A stretch of DNA of 64,000 nt from Bradyrhizobium sp. 190 (GCF_023073415.1 NZ_JADPJL010000023.1:186001-250000), one strand, 5' to 3'; counted from the stretch's first letter, positions 16,297 to 25,922 are shown. A program made the numbers and translations. Notes: generated by a model from the letters alone, not told the origin.

Positions 16297-18038
16297 GTCG
16301 TCTCTGTCGCTGGCAGTGTAACGGTAAATGTCGATCCCTGTCCGGGGCCGGCGCTTTCCGCGGTCACATGGCCGCCATGCATGTCGATGATACGCTTGAC
16401 GATCGACAGGCCGAGGCCGGTCGAGCTTTCCCCGGCCGTCGGCTTGGCCGAGAGCCGCTGGAACCGGCCGAACAGCCGGCCGAGATCTTCCGGCGAAAGG
16501 CCGGCGCCCTGGTCGGCGATGCGGATCACCGTGTCGCCGCCCTCATGGGTGACGGCGACCGTGATCTTGCCGCCGATCGGCGAGTATTTGATGGCGTTGC
16601 TGAAGAGGTTGTCGATCGCCTCGCGGATCCGGTCGGCATCGCACATGGTGACGACATTCGGCGGGGCGGAAACCGAGATGGCCTGCTGCTTGTTGACCGC
16701 CGAGGGCAGGTTGGAATCGGCGACCTCGGAAACGAGCGCTGCGACGTCGACCGGTTCGCGGCGGATGGTGATGTCGAAGGCGTCCGCCATCGCATCCGAA
16801 ATCAGGTGATCGACCATCGAGGTCAGGCGCTTGGTGGCGTCCCTGATATGCTCGACCTGGGCGGTGACGTTCTCCTTGGGTGAGCCGGCGCCGATCAATT
16901 CCGTCAGCATTTCGGTGCGGCCCAGGATCACGCCGAGCGGATTCTTCAAATCGTGCGCGACGGTGCCGAGAATCTCGTTCTTGAAGCCGTTGGCGCGCTG
17001 CAGCCGCAGCCACTGCGCCGACAGCCGTCGGTTGGCCTGCATCAGCGCACGGGTGCGCTGGGCGACGCGGTCCTCGAGCTGGGTATTGGCCTCGTGCAGT
17101 TGCCGGTAGAGGATGACGTTGTCGAACGCGATCGACAGCCGGCTCGAGAAAATCTCGACCAGCGCGCGGTCGGTGTCGGAAAGCTGGCGCTCGGCCTGCA
17201 GCAGCACTACCACCTCGCGGCCAGAGCCGGTGCGCAGGTAGAGCACGCTGCGGTGGTCGGCGAACTCGTTCTTGCGGCGCTGGAAGGCGGCTTCCACCAT
17301 CTGCCGCAAATCCGGATCGAGCGCCTTGGAGCTTGTCGTCCCGATGAAGCGGCTGTAGCAGCCCGACCCCGCCAGCACCGAGAATTCGCTCCCTGCGGTG
17401 CCGTCGTCGCGCAACACCAGGATGCCGGCGCAGTCGACATTGAGCAACGAGGCGAGCTGCGTCAGCACGCCTTCCGCGAGGCGCTGCATCGACTTGAAGT
17501 CGTACAGCGTCGAGGCGGCGTCGATGATGATTTCAAGTCCGCGCCTGGTCTGCACCATGCGCTCGAGCTGCTGATAGCTGCGCAGCGCTGCCGTCAGCGA
17601 GGTGAACAGCTTGTCGGCCGTGAGCTCCGTCTTGGCCTTGTAGTCGTTGATGTCGTACTGGACGATGACGCGGCGCTCGGGCGCTTGTCCCGGCTGGCCG
17701 GTACGCAGGATGATGCGGACGGTTTCGTTCTTGAGCTCGTTGCGGATGTATTCGACGAGGTCAAGGCCTGCGACGTCGGTTTCCATGATGACGTCGAGCA
17801 GCACGGCCGCGACGTCGGGATTGTTGCGCATCAAGGTGCGGCCTTCGGCCGCGGAATAGGCCGACAGGATTTCCAGCGTCGCGCCATGGAGATTGTAGTC
17901 GCTCAGCGCAAAGCGGGTGCCTTCGTGCACCGCGGCATCGTCGTCGATGACGGCGATCTTCCATTTGCGCGCGGACGAGTCCTCCGGAACGGTCCCGGTA
18001 TCGTCGATCAGGTGGAGGACATCGTCCTGTTCGGCCAT
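16293..18038 (-). CDS. Hybrid REC-DUF3369-histidine kinase
   Basis: A 581-residue cytoplasmic protein. An N-terminal receiver domain (about residues 26-150) has Asp82 as acceptor (AAVLLDVIMET). A DUF3369/GAF-like sensor region follows (about 165-315). The DHp helix holds His362 in GTVAHDLKNPLGVI, and the ATPase domain carries DNLFSNAIKYSP, DQGAGLSPEDLG and TGLGLSIVKRI. No membrane segment is present. The order receiver-first, kinase-last suggests that another kinase, probably the membrane kinase coded upstream, phosphorylates the receiver to gate this kinase, which then acts on the OmpR-type regulator. It overlaps the upstream gene by 31 bases and the downstream gene by four. Confidence 0.9.
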   Translation of the reverse strand: MAEQDDVLHLIDDTGTVPEDSSARKWKIAVIDDDAAVHEGTRFALSDYNLHGATLEILSAYSAAEGRTLMRNNPDVAAVLLDVIMETDVAGLDLVEYIRNELKNETVRIILRTGQPGQAPERRVIVQYDINDYKAKTELTADKLFTSLTAALRSYQQLERMVQTRRGLEIIIDAASTLYDFKSMQRLAEGVLTQLASLLNVDCAGILVLRDDGTAGSEFSVLAGSGCYSRFIGTTSSKALDPDLRQMVEAAFQRRKNEFADHRSVLYLRTGSGREVVVLLQAERQLSDTDRALVEIFSSRLSIAFDNVILYRQLHEANTQLEDRVAQRTRALMQANRRLSAQWLRLQRANGFKNEILGTVAHDLKNPLGVILGRTEMLTELIGAGSPKENVTAQVEHIRDATKRLTSMVDHLISDAMADAFDITIRREPVDVAALVSEVADSNLPSAVNKQQAISVSAPPNVVTMCDADRIREAIDNLFSNAIKYSPIGGKITVAVTHEGGDTVIRIADQGAGLSPEDLGRLFGRFQRLSAKPTAGESSTGLGLSIVKRIIDMHGGHVTAESAGPGQGSTFTVTLPATETT

Positions 18039-20101
18039 TGAGGAGTTCCGTCGGCTGCTGTCTGGTCTGTAATCGTGGGTTCGCCCCGGGCGACTTTAGG
18101 CATGATAATGCGGAATGTAGTGCCTTGTCCCAGCCTTGACTCCAGCATCATCCGGCCGCCGAGCTGTTGAGTGACAAGATTATAGACGATATGCAAGCCC
18201 AGCCCGGTGCCGCCTTGGTTGCGGCGCGTCGTAAAGAAGGGGTCAAACGCCTGCCGCTGCACGTCCGGCGTCATTCCGGCCCCGTTGTCGGCAAAAATGA
18301 TCTCCACATCGTCGCTGCCGCGTGCCCGCGCCGAGATCGTGATCGCCCCGGACCTGCCGTCGGCAAAGGCATGGTTGGCGGCGTTGAGGAAAAGATTGGT
18401 TAATATCTGGCCGTAGGAGCCGGGGTAGCCGTCGATGAAAAGCCCTTCCGGCACGTCCACCGACAGTGTGATCGCGGCCTTCTTCAGCACCGGCTTCAGG
18501 CTGGCGACGATCTGATCGGTGGCCTCGCTGAGGTTGAATTGCCGGCGCTCGGCGTGCGAGCGATCCACCGCTACCTGCTTGAACGACTGGATCAGTTCGC
18601 CGGCGCGATGCAGGTTCGCCACCAGTTGCCCTGCTGCGTCGCGCGAGGACTTGACGAAGTCGTCGAGCTTGGAGCGGCGTAGCGGCCCCGTCCGCAGTTC
18701 CTGCTCGAACATGTCGGCGCGACGCGCAAAACTCGACGCCACCGTCAGGCTGATGCCGATCGGGTTGTTCACCTCATGGGCGACGCCGGCGACCAGCCCG
18801 CCGAGCGCCGCCAGCCGTTCGGCGTCGATCAGGTTCTGCTGCGCGGTGTTGAGCTCGAGCAGCGCGCTTTCGGCCTTTTCCTTCGACGCGCGCAGTTCGT
18901 CCTCGGTCTTGCGCTTGGCGATGGCGTTTTCGCGGAATACGTCCACCGCGCGCGCCATGGCGCCGACCTCGTCCCTGGCGGTGGTGCCCTGCACGCGGCG
19001 ATCGTAATTGCCCGAGGTGATCGCATGCATGGCCGCCAGGATCTGTTGCAGCGGCAGGCGGATCGAGAGCGCGATCAGGACGCCGGCGGACAGGATGATG
19101 CCGAGGAACATCACGGCGATCGACAGCACCCGGCGCGAGATGCCCGACAGCGTCTTGTCGAACGTCTCCTGCGCTTTCTGCTCGCGCTGGCGCATCTTGA
19201 CCGACAACTCGTCGATGACGCTGATGGCCTCGGCCTGGCTGGCATCGATGGTGTTGCGCAAGAGCTCGGTCCGGATCGCGAGCTGCTCGGTCAGCTTGGT
19301 CATCCCATCGCGCAACGCCACCGTCCGCGCCTTCAGCCGCGTCAGCGCCATGCGCTGCAGGTCGTTGTCGGCGAGTTCAGCCATAACGGGGATGGTCTTC
19401 TCGATCGTCTCGGTATTCCTGCGGGCGTCCTCGGCGGAGGCCGAGGCGGGCGACAGATAATAGGCGTTGGCGGCGACCAGCATGGCCGTAAACGCCTCGC
19501 GGGACCTTCCGAGCGCCGGCCAGATCTGCGCGTCGCGATGCCCGGTTGCACCCTCGATGATCGAATACAGCCCGGCCATTTCCCGGGCCGGACCCAGCAC
19601 CTGCTGCTCATAGGTCTTGGTGATGGTGGCCTGCACGGCGCGCAATTCGCCAAAGCCGTTGAGGAAACGGTCGGTGACGTGTTCGAGCCGCTCGACCGCC
19701 CCCGACAGCATCTTGTCGTTCGCGGCGCGCGTAGTGAGAGTGCCGAGCACCGCTTCGCGCAACAGCAGGATCTCGGCGAACAGTTCGGGGCTCGGCTGGT
19801 TGATGTAACGATGGATCAGGTTCTGCAGCCGGCTGGTTTCGCTTTCCAGGAGCGCCAGGATCTTGTCGGACTCGCGCACCTGCCGGACGTCGTCCCAGGC
19901 CGAACCCAGCACCTTGGCGCCGTTCCAGATCAATACGGCGAGTACCACGACGACGGCGGAGTTCAATCCCGCGATCGACAGGATGCGCCAGCGGATCGGC
20001 ACCGCGCGCAGCCACTGCACGACGCGAAAACGGCCGCGCGCGGCGAAGCTCGCCGGCCGTTCCGCTGTTCGCTGCTGTTGCGATGCACCGATCAAATTCA
20101 C
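18008..20101 (-). CDS. Membrane sensor histidine kinase with HAMP domain
   Basis: A 697-residue kinase. A first membrane helix (about residues 40-60) is followed by a large periplasmic, helix-rich sensor region (about 65-325), a second helix (about 328-350) and a HAMP domain to about 396. A coiled coil (RKTEDELRASKEKAESALLE) leads to the DHp helix with His442 in GVAHEVNNPIGI. The ATPase domain shows TNLFLNAANHAF, DNGAGM and TGLGLHIVYNLV. The sequence around the His resembles the ZraS/NtrB-like HisKA group. It heads the operon and is the likely signal input. Confidence 0.92.
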   Translation of the reverse strand: MNLIGASQQQRTAERPASFAARGRFRVVQWLRAVPIRWRILSIAGLNSAVVVVLAVLIWNGAKVLGSAWDDVRQVRESDKILALLESETSRLQNLIHRYINQPSPELFAEILLLREAVLGTLTTRAANDKMLSGAVERLEHVTDRFLNGFGELRAVQATITKTYEQQVLGPAREMAGLYSIIEGATGHRDAQIWPALGRSREAFTAMLVAANAYYLSPASASAEDARRNTETIEKTIPVMAELADNDLQRMALTRLKARTVALRDGMTKLTEQLAIRTELLRNTIDASQAEAISVIDELSVKMRQREQKAQETFDKTLSGISRRVLSIAVMFLGIILSAGVLIALSIRLPLQQILAAMHAITSGNYDRRVQGTTARDEVGAMARAVDVFRENAIAKRKTEDELRASKEKAESALLELNTAQQNLIDAERLAALGGLVAGVAHEVNNPIGISLTVASSFARRADMFEQELRTGPLRRSKLDDFVKSSRDAAGQLVANLHRAGELIQSFKQVAVDRSHAERRQFNLSEATDQIVASLKPVLKKAAITLSVDVPEGLFIDGYPGSYGQILTNLFLNAANHAFADGRSGAITISARARGSDDVEIIFADNGAGMTPDVQRQAFDPFFTTRRNQGGTGLGLHIVYNLVTQQLGGRMMLESRLGQGTTFRIIMPKVARGEPTITDQTAADGTPQWPNRTMSST

Positions 20102-20258
20102 TCCACTCTACGAAGGCGCCAGATCAATACCGGCGTCGTCGCCCTGATCAATGCAACGATGGTACGGTTGAGATCGGCCGCGCCGGTCTTGATATGTCCG
20201 AGGGGTTCCTTTTCCGCGCCGAGCCGGCGGGAATGGAACGCGTCGATCGGATGCCTCT

Positions 20259-20316
20259 CGTTCTGGGGATCGGGCATACGAAACTCGCGTTCTGGGGATC
20301 GGGCATACGAAACTCG
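20259..20316. repeat. Two tandem copies of a 29-bp unit upstream of the kinase operon
   Basis: The unit begins CGTTCTGGGGATCGGGCATA and ends CGAAACTCG. It occurs at 20259-20287 and 20288-20316 without a mismatch that I can see. It lies about 160 bp upstream of the histidine-kinase start, in the roughly 560-bp region 20102-20662, where I see no convincing gene. It may be a recent slippage duplication or a doubled regulatory site. It is not a CRISPR, since there are no spacers. Confidence 0.75.
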
Positions 20317-20662
20317 CGCGTAAAAACGCCCGTTGAGACCGCCGTAACCAACAGCGCAACAACAAGCACGAAAGGTCCGCGAAAGGTCGGCGCGGCGATA
20401 CACAGGCAACAATCCCCTTAGAGATGGAGTCTGCGGGCGGGGAGAAAAGGTTCAACGCATTTTTAGCAGAATTTACCGATGCTTGACCATTGAAGGCTGG
20501 GCTGGCAAGTGGCTTGCTACGGGTAATCGTGATAATTCTGCGCAATTTTCAGTTGTGTTGTGCACTGCGGCGATGCCGGGCGGATTGAAACCGCGGCCTG
20601 AGGGATTTATGAGGGCGCAGCGAACAGGTACATCGCCGGCGCGGCAAAGCAGGAAATCACCA

Positions 20663-21985
20663 GTGAAATTGGCCTTGAGATTCTTGCAATTCGCAGCGCT
20701 CGCCGCCACGGCGCTTGCGTCTCCGGCGCAGGCCGCCACCGAGATCATGTGGTGGCACGCGATGTCGGGGGAGCTCGGCAAGCAGCTTGAAAAGCTGGCG
20801 GCCGATTTCAATGCGTCGCAGTCGGACTACCGGATCGTACCGACCTACAAGGGCAATTACACCGAGACGGTGACGGCGGCGATCTTTGCATTCCGCTCGC
20901 GAAGCCAGCCCGCCATCGTTCAGGTCAACGAGGTCGCGACCGCTACCATGATGGCGGCGAAGGGCGCGATCTATCCGGTGTTCGAATTGATGCGCGATCA
21001 GTCGGAACCGTTCTCGCCGGAGGCGTATCTGCCGGCCGTGACCGGTTATTATTCCGATGTCGCCGGCAACATGCTGTCGTTCCCGTTCAATGTCTCGACG
21101 CCGATCCTCTATTACAACAAGGATCTGTTCCGCGCCGCGGGCCTCGATCCGGAGGTGGCGCCGAAGACCTGGGCCGAGGTCGGCGCAGCCGCAAAGCGCC
21201 TGCGCGCGGCCGGCTCGCCTTGCGGGCTCACCACATCCTGGCCTTCCTGGGTCCATGTCGAGAATTTTTCCGCATTCCACAATCTGCCGCTGGCAACCCG
21301 GGCCAACGGCTTCGCTGGGCTCGATGCGGAATTGAGCTTCAACAATCCGGACGTGGTGCGGCACATCGCGCAACTCGCGGAATGGCAGGCGACGAAAGTT
21401 TTCGACTATAGCGGCCGCGGGCAATCGGCCGAGCCGCGCTTTCAGAAGGGCGAATGTGCCATCTTCATCGGCTCGTCCGGGACGCGCGCGGACATCAAGG
21501 CCAATTCGAAATTCGAGGTCGGCTACGGCATGATCCCGCACCGGCCGGAAATCGCCGGCGCCCCGCAAAACTCTATCATCGGCGGCGCCACGCTATGGGT
21601 GCTGCGCGACCGACCGCGCGGCGAATACACTGGCGTCGCGCGGTTCTTCGCCTATCTCTCGAAGCCCAACGTTCAGGCCGCCTGGCACCAGAACACCGGC
21701 TATCTGCCGATCACCCGCGCCGCCTCCGACCTCACCCGCGCGCAGGGCTTCTACGATCGCAATCCTGGTGCTGCGATCGGCATAGAGCAGTTGACCTTGA
21801 AGCCGCCGACCGAGAACTCGAAAGGAATCCGGCTTGGGTCCTTTGTGCTGATCCGCAGCGTGATCGACGAAGAACTCGAGCAGGTTTTCAGCGGCAAGCA
21901 GTCCGCACAGGCAGCCCTCGACCTCGCCGTCGAACGCGGCAATCGCCTGCTGCGCCAGTTCGAGCGGGCGAATCCGGACCGGTAG
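20663..21985 (+). CDS. ABC transporter solute-binding protein, UgpB-like
   Basis: A 440-residue family 1 solute-binding protein. From GTG 20663 (AGGA eight bases upstream) it begins with a clean signal peptide (LALRFLQFAALAATALASPA, then QAAT). ATG 20609 in the same frame is an alternative start. The mature protein starts EIMWWHAMSGELG and contains YNKDLFRAAGLDP and GECAIFIGSSGTRAD, close to the glycerol-3-phosphate-binding protein UgpB. It would bind glycerophosphodiesters or a sugar-like solute in the periplasm. No permease or ATPase genes are nearby, so it is an orphan in this window. Confidence 0.85.
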   Translation: MKLALRFLQFAALAATALASPAQAATEIMWWHAMSGELGKQLEKLAADFNASQSDYRIVPTYKGNYTETVTAAIFAFRSRSQPAIVQVNEVATATMMAAKGAIYPVFELMRDQSEPFSPEAYLPAVTGYYSDVAGNMLSFPFNVSTPILYYNKDLFRAAGLDPEVAPKTWAEVGAAAKRLRAAGSPCGLTTSWPSWVHVENFSAFHNLPLATRANGFAGLDAELSFNNPDVVRHIAQLAEWQATKVFDYSGRGQSAEPRFQKGECAIFIGSSGTRADIKANSKFEVGYGMIPHRPEIAGAPQNSIIGGATLWVLRDRPRGEYTGVARFFAYLSKPNVQAAWHQNTGYLPITRAASDLTRAQGFYDRNPGAAIGIEQLTLKPPTENSKGIRLGSFVLIRSVIDEELEQVFSGKQSAQAALDLAVERGNRLLRQFERANPDR

Positions 21986-21991
21986 TTTTGT

Positions 21992-22073
21992 GTAGCCCGG
22001 GTGAAGCGTAGCGCAACCCGGGGATTCATCTTGCAGCACCGATCCCGGATTTCGCTCGCTACATCCGGGCTAC
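21992..22073. repeat. Palindromic intergenic repeat, family D
   Basis: An 82-bp element running from GTAGCCCGGGTGAAGCG to CATCCGGGCTAC. A partial copy of the left arm is at 4058. An in-frame extension of the next gene runs through this repeat and encodes nothing family-like, which supports the start at 22085. Confidence 0.8.
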
Positions 22074-22084
22074 ATACTGAGGCA

Positions 22085-23038
22085 ATGGTGCGGTCCTTCC
22101 CGCTATTCACAGATTACGAGCCCTTCCGCACCTGGCGCGCCGATCCGGCGCAATGGCTGCCGATCGCGCTCGATATCGCCCGCAGCCACGGCCTGGCGTG
22201 CGCGGCCCCGCACGTCTTCGCCACCGGCACCAACATCGTCATGGCGCTCGATGAAAAACTCATCCTGAAGATCTTCCCGCCCTTTCTTCGTTCCCAATTC
22301 GTCTCGGAACGTGGCTCGGTCGCCCAACTTCGCGGACAGCTTCGGATCGCGATCCCCGAAATCGTCGTCGAAGGCGAGCGCGACGGATGGTCGTATCTCG
22401 TCATCACGCGGCTGCCGGGCATTCTGGGCGAGCAAGCGTGGCCGTCGCTGCCGGAAGAGGAAAAGGAGCGCGTCCTCGCGGAAATCGGCGAGACGATTGC
22501 CGAGGTGCAGCGCGCGCCGATTGGCGCATTGGCCCGGATCGAACCGGACTGGGGCACCTTCATGCGCGGGCAAATCGCGGGATGCCGCGCCCGGCACGAG
22601 CGCCTCGGATTGCCGCAGAAATTCTTGCGAGGGCTGGACGAACTGCTGCGCGATGCGGCGGCGCTCATTCCGCTCGACAAGCCGCCGGTGATCCTGACCG
22701 GTGAATATATTCCGGAGAATTTCCTGTTGAGGCGCGATGGCGATGGTTGGCATCTCGCGGGCCTGATCGACTTCGGCGACGTGATGACTGGGTGGGGCGA
22801 ATACGATCTGCTGGGCCCGAGCGCCTTCATGACCGCCGGCATGCCGCGGCGGGTCCGGAGCCTGTTTGATGGATTTGGCTATTCGGATGGAGATATCACT
22901 CCCAACCTGAAGCGACGGCTGATGGCGCTGATGCTCCTGCATCGTGCCAGCGATCCCGTCAGGAAAATCTGCATCGAGGGCTGGCAAGAGCGGGCCGGCG
23001 ACCTGTTCGAATTGCAGGATTTGCTCTGGCCGATCTGA
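22085..23038 (+). CDS. APH-fold phosphotransferase
   Basis: A 317-residue protein of the aminoglycoside phosphotransferase/choline kinase fold. It shows the N-lobe segment TGTNIVMALDEKLILKIF with the ATP-binding Lys, an RLPG segment, and the C-lobe DFGDVMTGWGEYDLLGP with the metal-binding DFG. The catalytic loop, usually HGDLxxxN, reads LTGEYIPENFLL, so the catalytic Asp position holds Glu. This may be a subfamily trait or reduced activity. I chose ATG 22085 because the upstream frame lies in a palindromic repeat. The substrate could be a hydroxylated small molecule or drug; nothing nearby decides it. Confidence 0.78.
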   Translation: MVRSFPLFTDYEPFRTWRADPAQWLPIALDIARSHGLACAAPHVFATGTNIVMALDEKLILKIFPPFLRSQFVSERGSVAQLRGQLRIAIPEIVVEGERDGWSYLVITRLPGILGEQAWPSLPEEEKERVLAEIGETIAEVQRAPIGALARIEPDWGTFMRGQIAGCRARHERLGLPQKFLRGLDELLRDAAALIPLDKPPVILTGEYIPENFLLRRDGDGWHLAGLIDFGDVMTGWGEYDLLGPSAFMTAGMPRRVRSLFDGFGYSDGDITPNLKRRLMALMLLHRASDPVRKICIEGWQERAGDLFELQDLLWPI

Positions 23039-23267
23039 GTGCCGCACAGCAATAGAGCGCCCAGAATTTCTGCATATTTATTGAGCAAATATGCCTCTTT
23101 GTATGCAATCCGTCAGGATGTCGCAACCCGGCCGACGCCCCGGCCGGTCTCTATTGGCAAGCTAAATCAATCGGTTGGTGCGAAAGAAAGCTTTCTTTAA
23201 CGGTTGGCACAAACCTTGCGATCTCAGTTCCAAAGCCGTTTTCCCTCAGGCGTTTGGAGCATCACCC

Positions 23268-24887
23268 ATGAAGCGTCGCGATTTCCTCAAATCCGTCACT
23301 GGAGTTGCCGCGGGCGCGATGGTGCCCGCCCCAGCAATCTGGTCCGCCGCCAAGGCTGATGCGCGGTCGGAGACGCTGCTGATCGTTTCCGAAAGCGGCC
23401 CCAACAATCTCGACATTCACGGCGTCGGCACCAACGTGCCCGGCTATGAAGTGTCGTGGAATTGCTATGACCGCCTGATCAGCCATGAAATGAAAAGCGG
23501 TCCCGGCGGCGTGCCGTATTACGACCGCGACAAGTTCAAGCCCGAGCTCGCCGAGGACATGAATGTCGGCGACATGTCGGTCACCTTCAAGCTGAAGAAG
23601 AACGCCAAATTCCACGACGGCGCGCCGGTGACGGCGAAGGACGTCAAGTGGTCGCTCGATCGCGCGGTGAGCGTCGGCGGTTTTCCGACGTTCCAGATGG
23701 GCGCGGGCTCCCTGACCAAGACTGAACAGTTCGTCGTCGTCGACGACAGCACGGTGCGGATCGATTTCGCCAAGAAGGACCGGCTGACGCTGCCCGATCT
23801 CGCGGTGATCGTGCCCTGCGTCGTCAATTCCGAACTGGTGAAGAAGAACGCCAGCGAGAAGGATCCCTGGGGTCTCGAATACACCAAGCAGCAGACCGCG
23901 GGCTCCGGCGCCTACAAGGTGACGAAATGGACCGCCGGCACCGAAGTCATCATGGAGCGTAACGACGCATGGGCCGGTGGTCCCTTGCCGAAGGTCAAGC
24001 GTGTGATCTGGCGCATGGTGCCCCAGGCGGGCAACCGCCGCGCGCTGCTCGAACGCGGCGACGCCGATATCTCCTACGATCTGCCGAACAAGGATTTCGT
24101 CGAGTTGAAGGACAGCGGCAAGCTCAACATCGTCTCAGTGCCGTATTCCAATGGCGTCCAGTACATCGGCATGAACGTCAAGATCCCGCCGTTCGACAAT
24201 CCCAAGGTTCGCGAGGCGGTGGCCTGTGCGATCCCCTACCAGAAGATCATGGATGCGGTGCTGTTCGGCCTGGCCAAGCCGATGTTCGGCGCCGCGGCCG
24301 ACAAGGCCACCGAGGTGGCGTGGCCGCAGCCGACGAAATACGTCACGGACATAGCAAAGGCCAAGGCATTGCTGGCGGAAGCCGGCCATCCCAACGGCTT
24401 CGAGACCACGCTGTCGTTCGACCTCGGCTTCGCCGGCGTCAACGAGCCGCTTTGCATTCTGGTACAGGAGAGCCTCGCGCAGATCGGCATCAAGACCACC
24501 ATCAACAAGATTCCCGGCGCCAATTGGCGCACCGAGCTCAACAAGAAGGTGCTGCCGCTCTACACCAACGTATTCTCCGGCTGGCTCGATTATCCCGAGT
24601 ACTTCTTCATCTGGTGCTACGACGGCAAGAATTCGATCTTCAACACCATGAGCTATCAGTCGAAGGCGATGGACGAATACATCCACGGCGCCGTCGACGC
24701 CGCCGCGATCGGCAACACCGCCAAATACGATACCGACGTAAAGGGTTTTGTCGACCTCGCCTTCAAGGACATCCCGCGCATTCCGCTGTATCAGCCCTAC
24801 GTCAACGTCGCGATGCAGAAGAACGTCTCGGGCTATCAGTACTGGTTCCACCGCAGGCTCGATTACCGCACGCTGGTGAAAGCGTAA
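23268..24887 (+). CDS. Peptide/nickel-type ABC transporter substrate-binding protein
   Basis: A 539-residue family 5 solute-binding protein. The N-terminus [21 protein letters not shown] contains a twin-arginine motif (RRDFLK), so export is probably by the Tat route. LAEDMNVGDMSVTFKLKKNAKFHDGAPVTAKDVKW matches the family signature region (motif split here as read), and ANWRTELNKK, FSGWLDYPEYFF follow in the C-lobe. Start ATG 23268 has GGAG upstream. It is the first gene of an importer operon that runs into amidase genes, so the ligand may be a ureide or amide and not an ordinary peptide. Confidence 0.92.
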   Translation: MKRRDFLKSVTGVAAGAMVPAPAIWSAAKADARSETLLIVSESGPNNLDIHGVGTNVPGYEVSWNCYDRLISHEMKSGPGGVPYYDRDKFKPELAEDMNVGDMSVTFKLKKNAKFHDGAPVTAKDVKWSLDRAVSVGGFPTFQMGAGSLTKTEQFVVVDDSTVRIDFAKKDRLTLPDLAVIVPCVVNSELVKKNASEKDPWGLEYTKQQTAGSGAYKVTKWTAGTEVIMERNDAWAGGPLPKVKRVIWRMVPQAGNRRALLERGDADISYDLPNKDFVELKDSGKLNIVSVPYSNGVQYIGMNVKIPPFDNPKVREAVACAIPYQKIMDAVLFGLAKPMFGAAADKATEVAWPQPTKYVTDIAKAKALLAEAGHPNGFETTLSFDLGFAGVNEPLCILVQESLAQIGIKTTINKIPGANWRTELNKKVLPLYTNVFSGWLDYPEYFFIWCYDGKNSIFNTMSYQSKAMDEYIHGAVDAAAIGNTAKYDTDVKGFVDLAFKDIPRIPLYQPYVNVAMQKNVSGYQYWFHRRLDYRTLVKA

Positions 24888-24899
24888 GAGGCAAGCGTC

Positions 24900-25913
24900 A
24901 TGCTGACCATGATCGGCAAGCGGCTGATGTTTGCGATCCCGTCGCTGATCGGGGTCGTGATCGTCACGTTCCTGCTGACGCGCGCGCTGCCCGGCGATCC
25001 CGCCGCCTATTTCGCCGGGCCCGCGGCGAGCAAGGAAGCCATCGAGCAGATCCGCAAGAAGCTCGGCTTCGACAAGCCGCTGATCGAGCAGTTCTTCCGC
25101 TACACCAACGATCTCGCACATGGCGATTTCGGCAACTCGCTTACAACAGGCCAGCCGGTCGCCACCGAAATCCGCAACCGCCTGCCGGCGTCCGCCGAAC
25201 TGACGCTGCTTGGTCTCGTCGTTTCGGTCATGATCGCGATCCCGCTCGGCGTGCTGGCGGCGACCCGCCCGGGCTCCTGGATTGACCATCTCTGTCGCAT
25301 CACCACGACCGCCGGCGTGTCGCTGCCGGTGTTCTTCACGGGATTGGTGCTGGTTTACGTCTTCTATTTCAGGCTCGGCTGGTCGCCGGCGCCGCTCGGC
25401 CGGCTCGACGTGTTCTACAGCGCGCCGCCGAGTGTGACCGGCCTCTATCTGATCGACGCCCTGATCGCGCGCGATTTAGAAACGTTTCGTTCCGCGCTGA
25501 GCCAGTTGATCCTGCCGGCAGCGACGCTAGCGATCTTCTCGCTGGCGCCGATCGCGCGCATGACGCGGGCCTCGATGCTGGCGGTGCTGGCGTCCGACTT
25601 TGTCCGCACCGCGCGCGCCAGCGGGCTGTCGCCGTCGACCGTGATCGTCACCTACGCGTTTCGCAACGCCATGCTGCCGGTGATTACCACGCTCAGCATG
25701 GTGTTCTCGTTCCTGCTTGGGGCCAATGTGCTGGTCGAGAAAGTTTTCGCCTGGCCCGGCATCGGCTCCTACGCGGTGGAAGCGCTGATCTCGTCGGACT
25801 TCGCGCCGGTGCAGGGTTTTGTGCTGACCATGGCGGTCATGTACGTGCTGCTCAATCTGGTCATCGACATTCTCTACGGCGTGATCGATCCCCGCGTGCG
25901 GCTTGAAGGGTGA
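24900..25913 (+). CDS. ABC transporter permease, DppB/OppB type
   Basis: A 337-residue inner-membrane permease with six predicted helices. The N-terminal KRLMFAIPSLIGVVIVTFLL and LTRALPGDPA are typical of DppB. The EAA loop (FVRTARASGLSPSTVIVTYAFRNA, in two parts) that contacts the ATPase lies near residue 240. It starts 12 bp after the binding-protein stop and is followed 9 bp later by its partner permease. It forms half of the translocation pore. Confidence 0.95.
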   Translation: MLTMIGKRLMFAIPSLIGVVIVTFLLTRALPGDPAAYFAGPAASKEAIEQIRKKLGFDKPLIEQFFRYTNDLAHGDFGNSLTTGQPVATEIRNRLPASAELTLLGLVVSVMIAIPLGVLAATRPGSWIDHLCRITTTAGVSLPVFFTGLVLVYVFYFRLGWSPAPLGRLDVFYSAPPSVTGLYLIDALIARDLETFRSALSQLILPAATLAIFSLAPIARMTRASMLAVLASDFVRTARASGLSPSTVIVTYAFRNAMLPVITTLSMVFSFLLGANVLVEKVFAWPGIGSYAVEALISSDFAPVQGFVLTMAVMYVLLNLVIDILYGVIDPRVRLEG

Positions 25914-25922
25914 GGTTGGAAC

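Noticed and set aside
15343..18041. Long plus-strand frames (up to 488 codons) opposite the two-component genes
   Set aside because: Composition is Arg/His/Gln-rich without domain motifs, while the minus strand encodes complete receiver and kinase domains.
20259..20316. CRISPR array
   Set aside because: Only two units, directly adjacent with no spacers, and no cas genes in the window.
20083..20421. Short frames on both strands in the gap upstream of the kinase operon
   Set aside because: They cross the 29-bp tandem repeat, have no convincing ribosome site and show no conserved pattern.
22001..22084. Upstream extension of the APH-fold gene
   Set aside because: The 28 extra codons lie in a palindromic repeat, and the family N-terminus starts near 22085.
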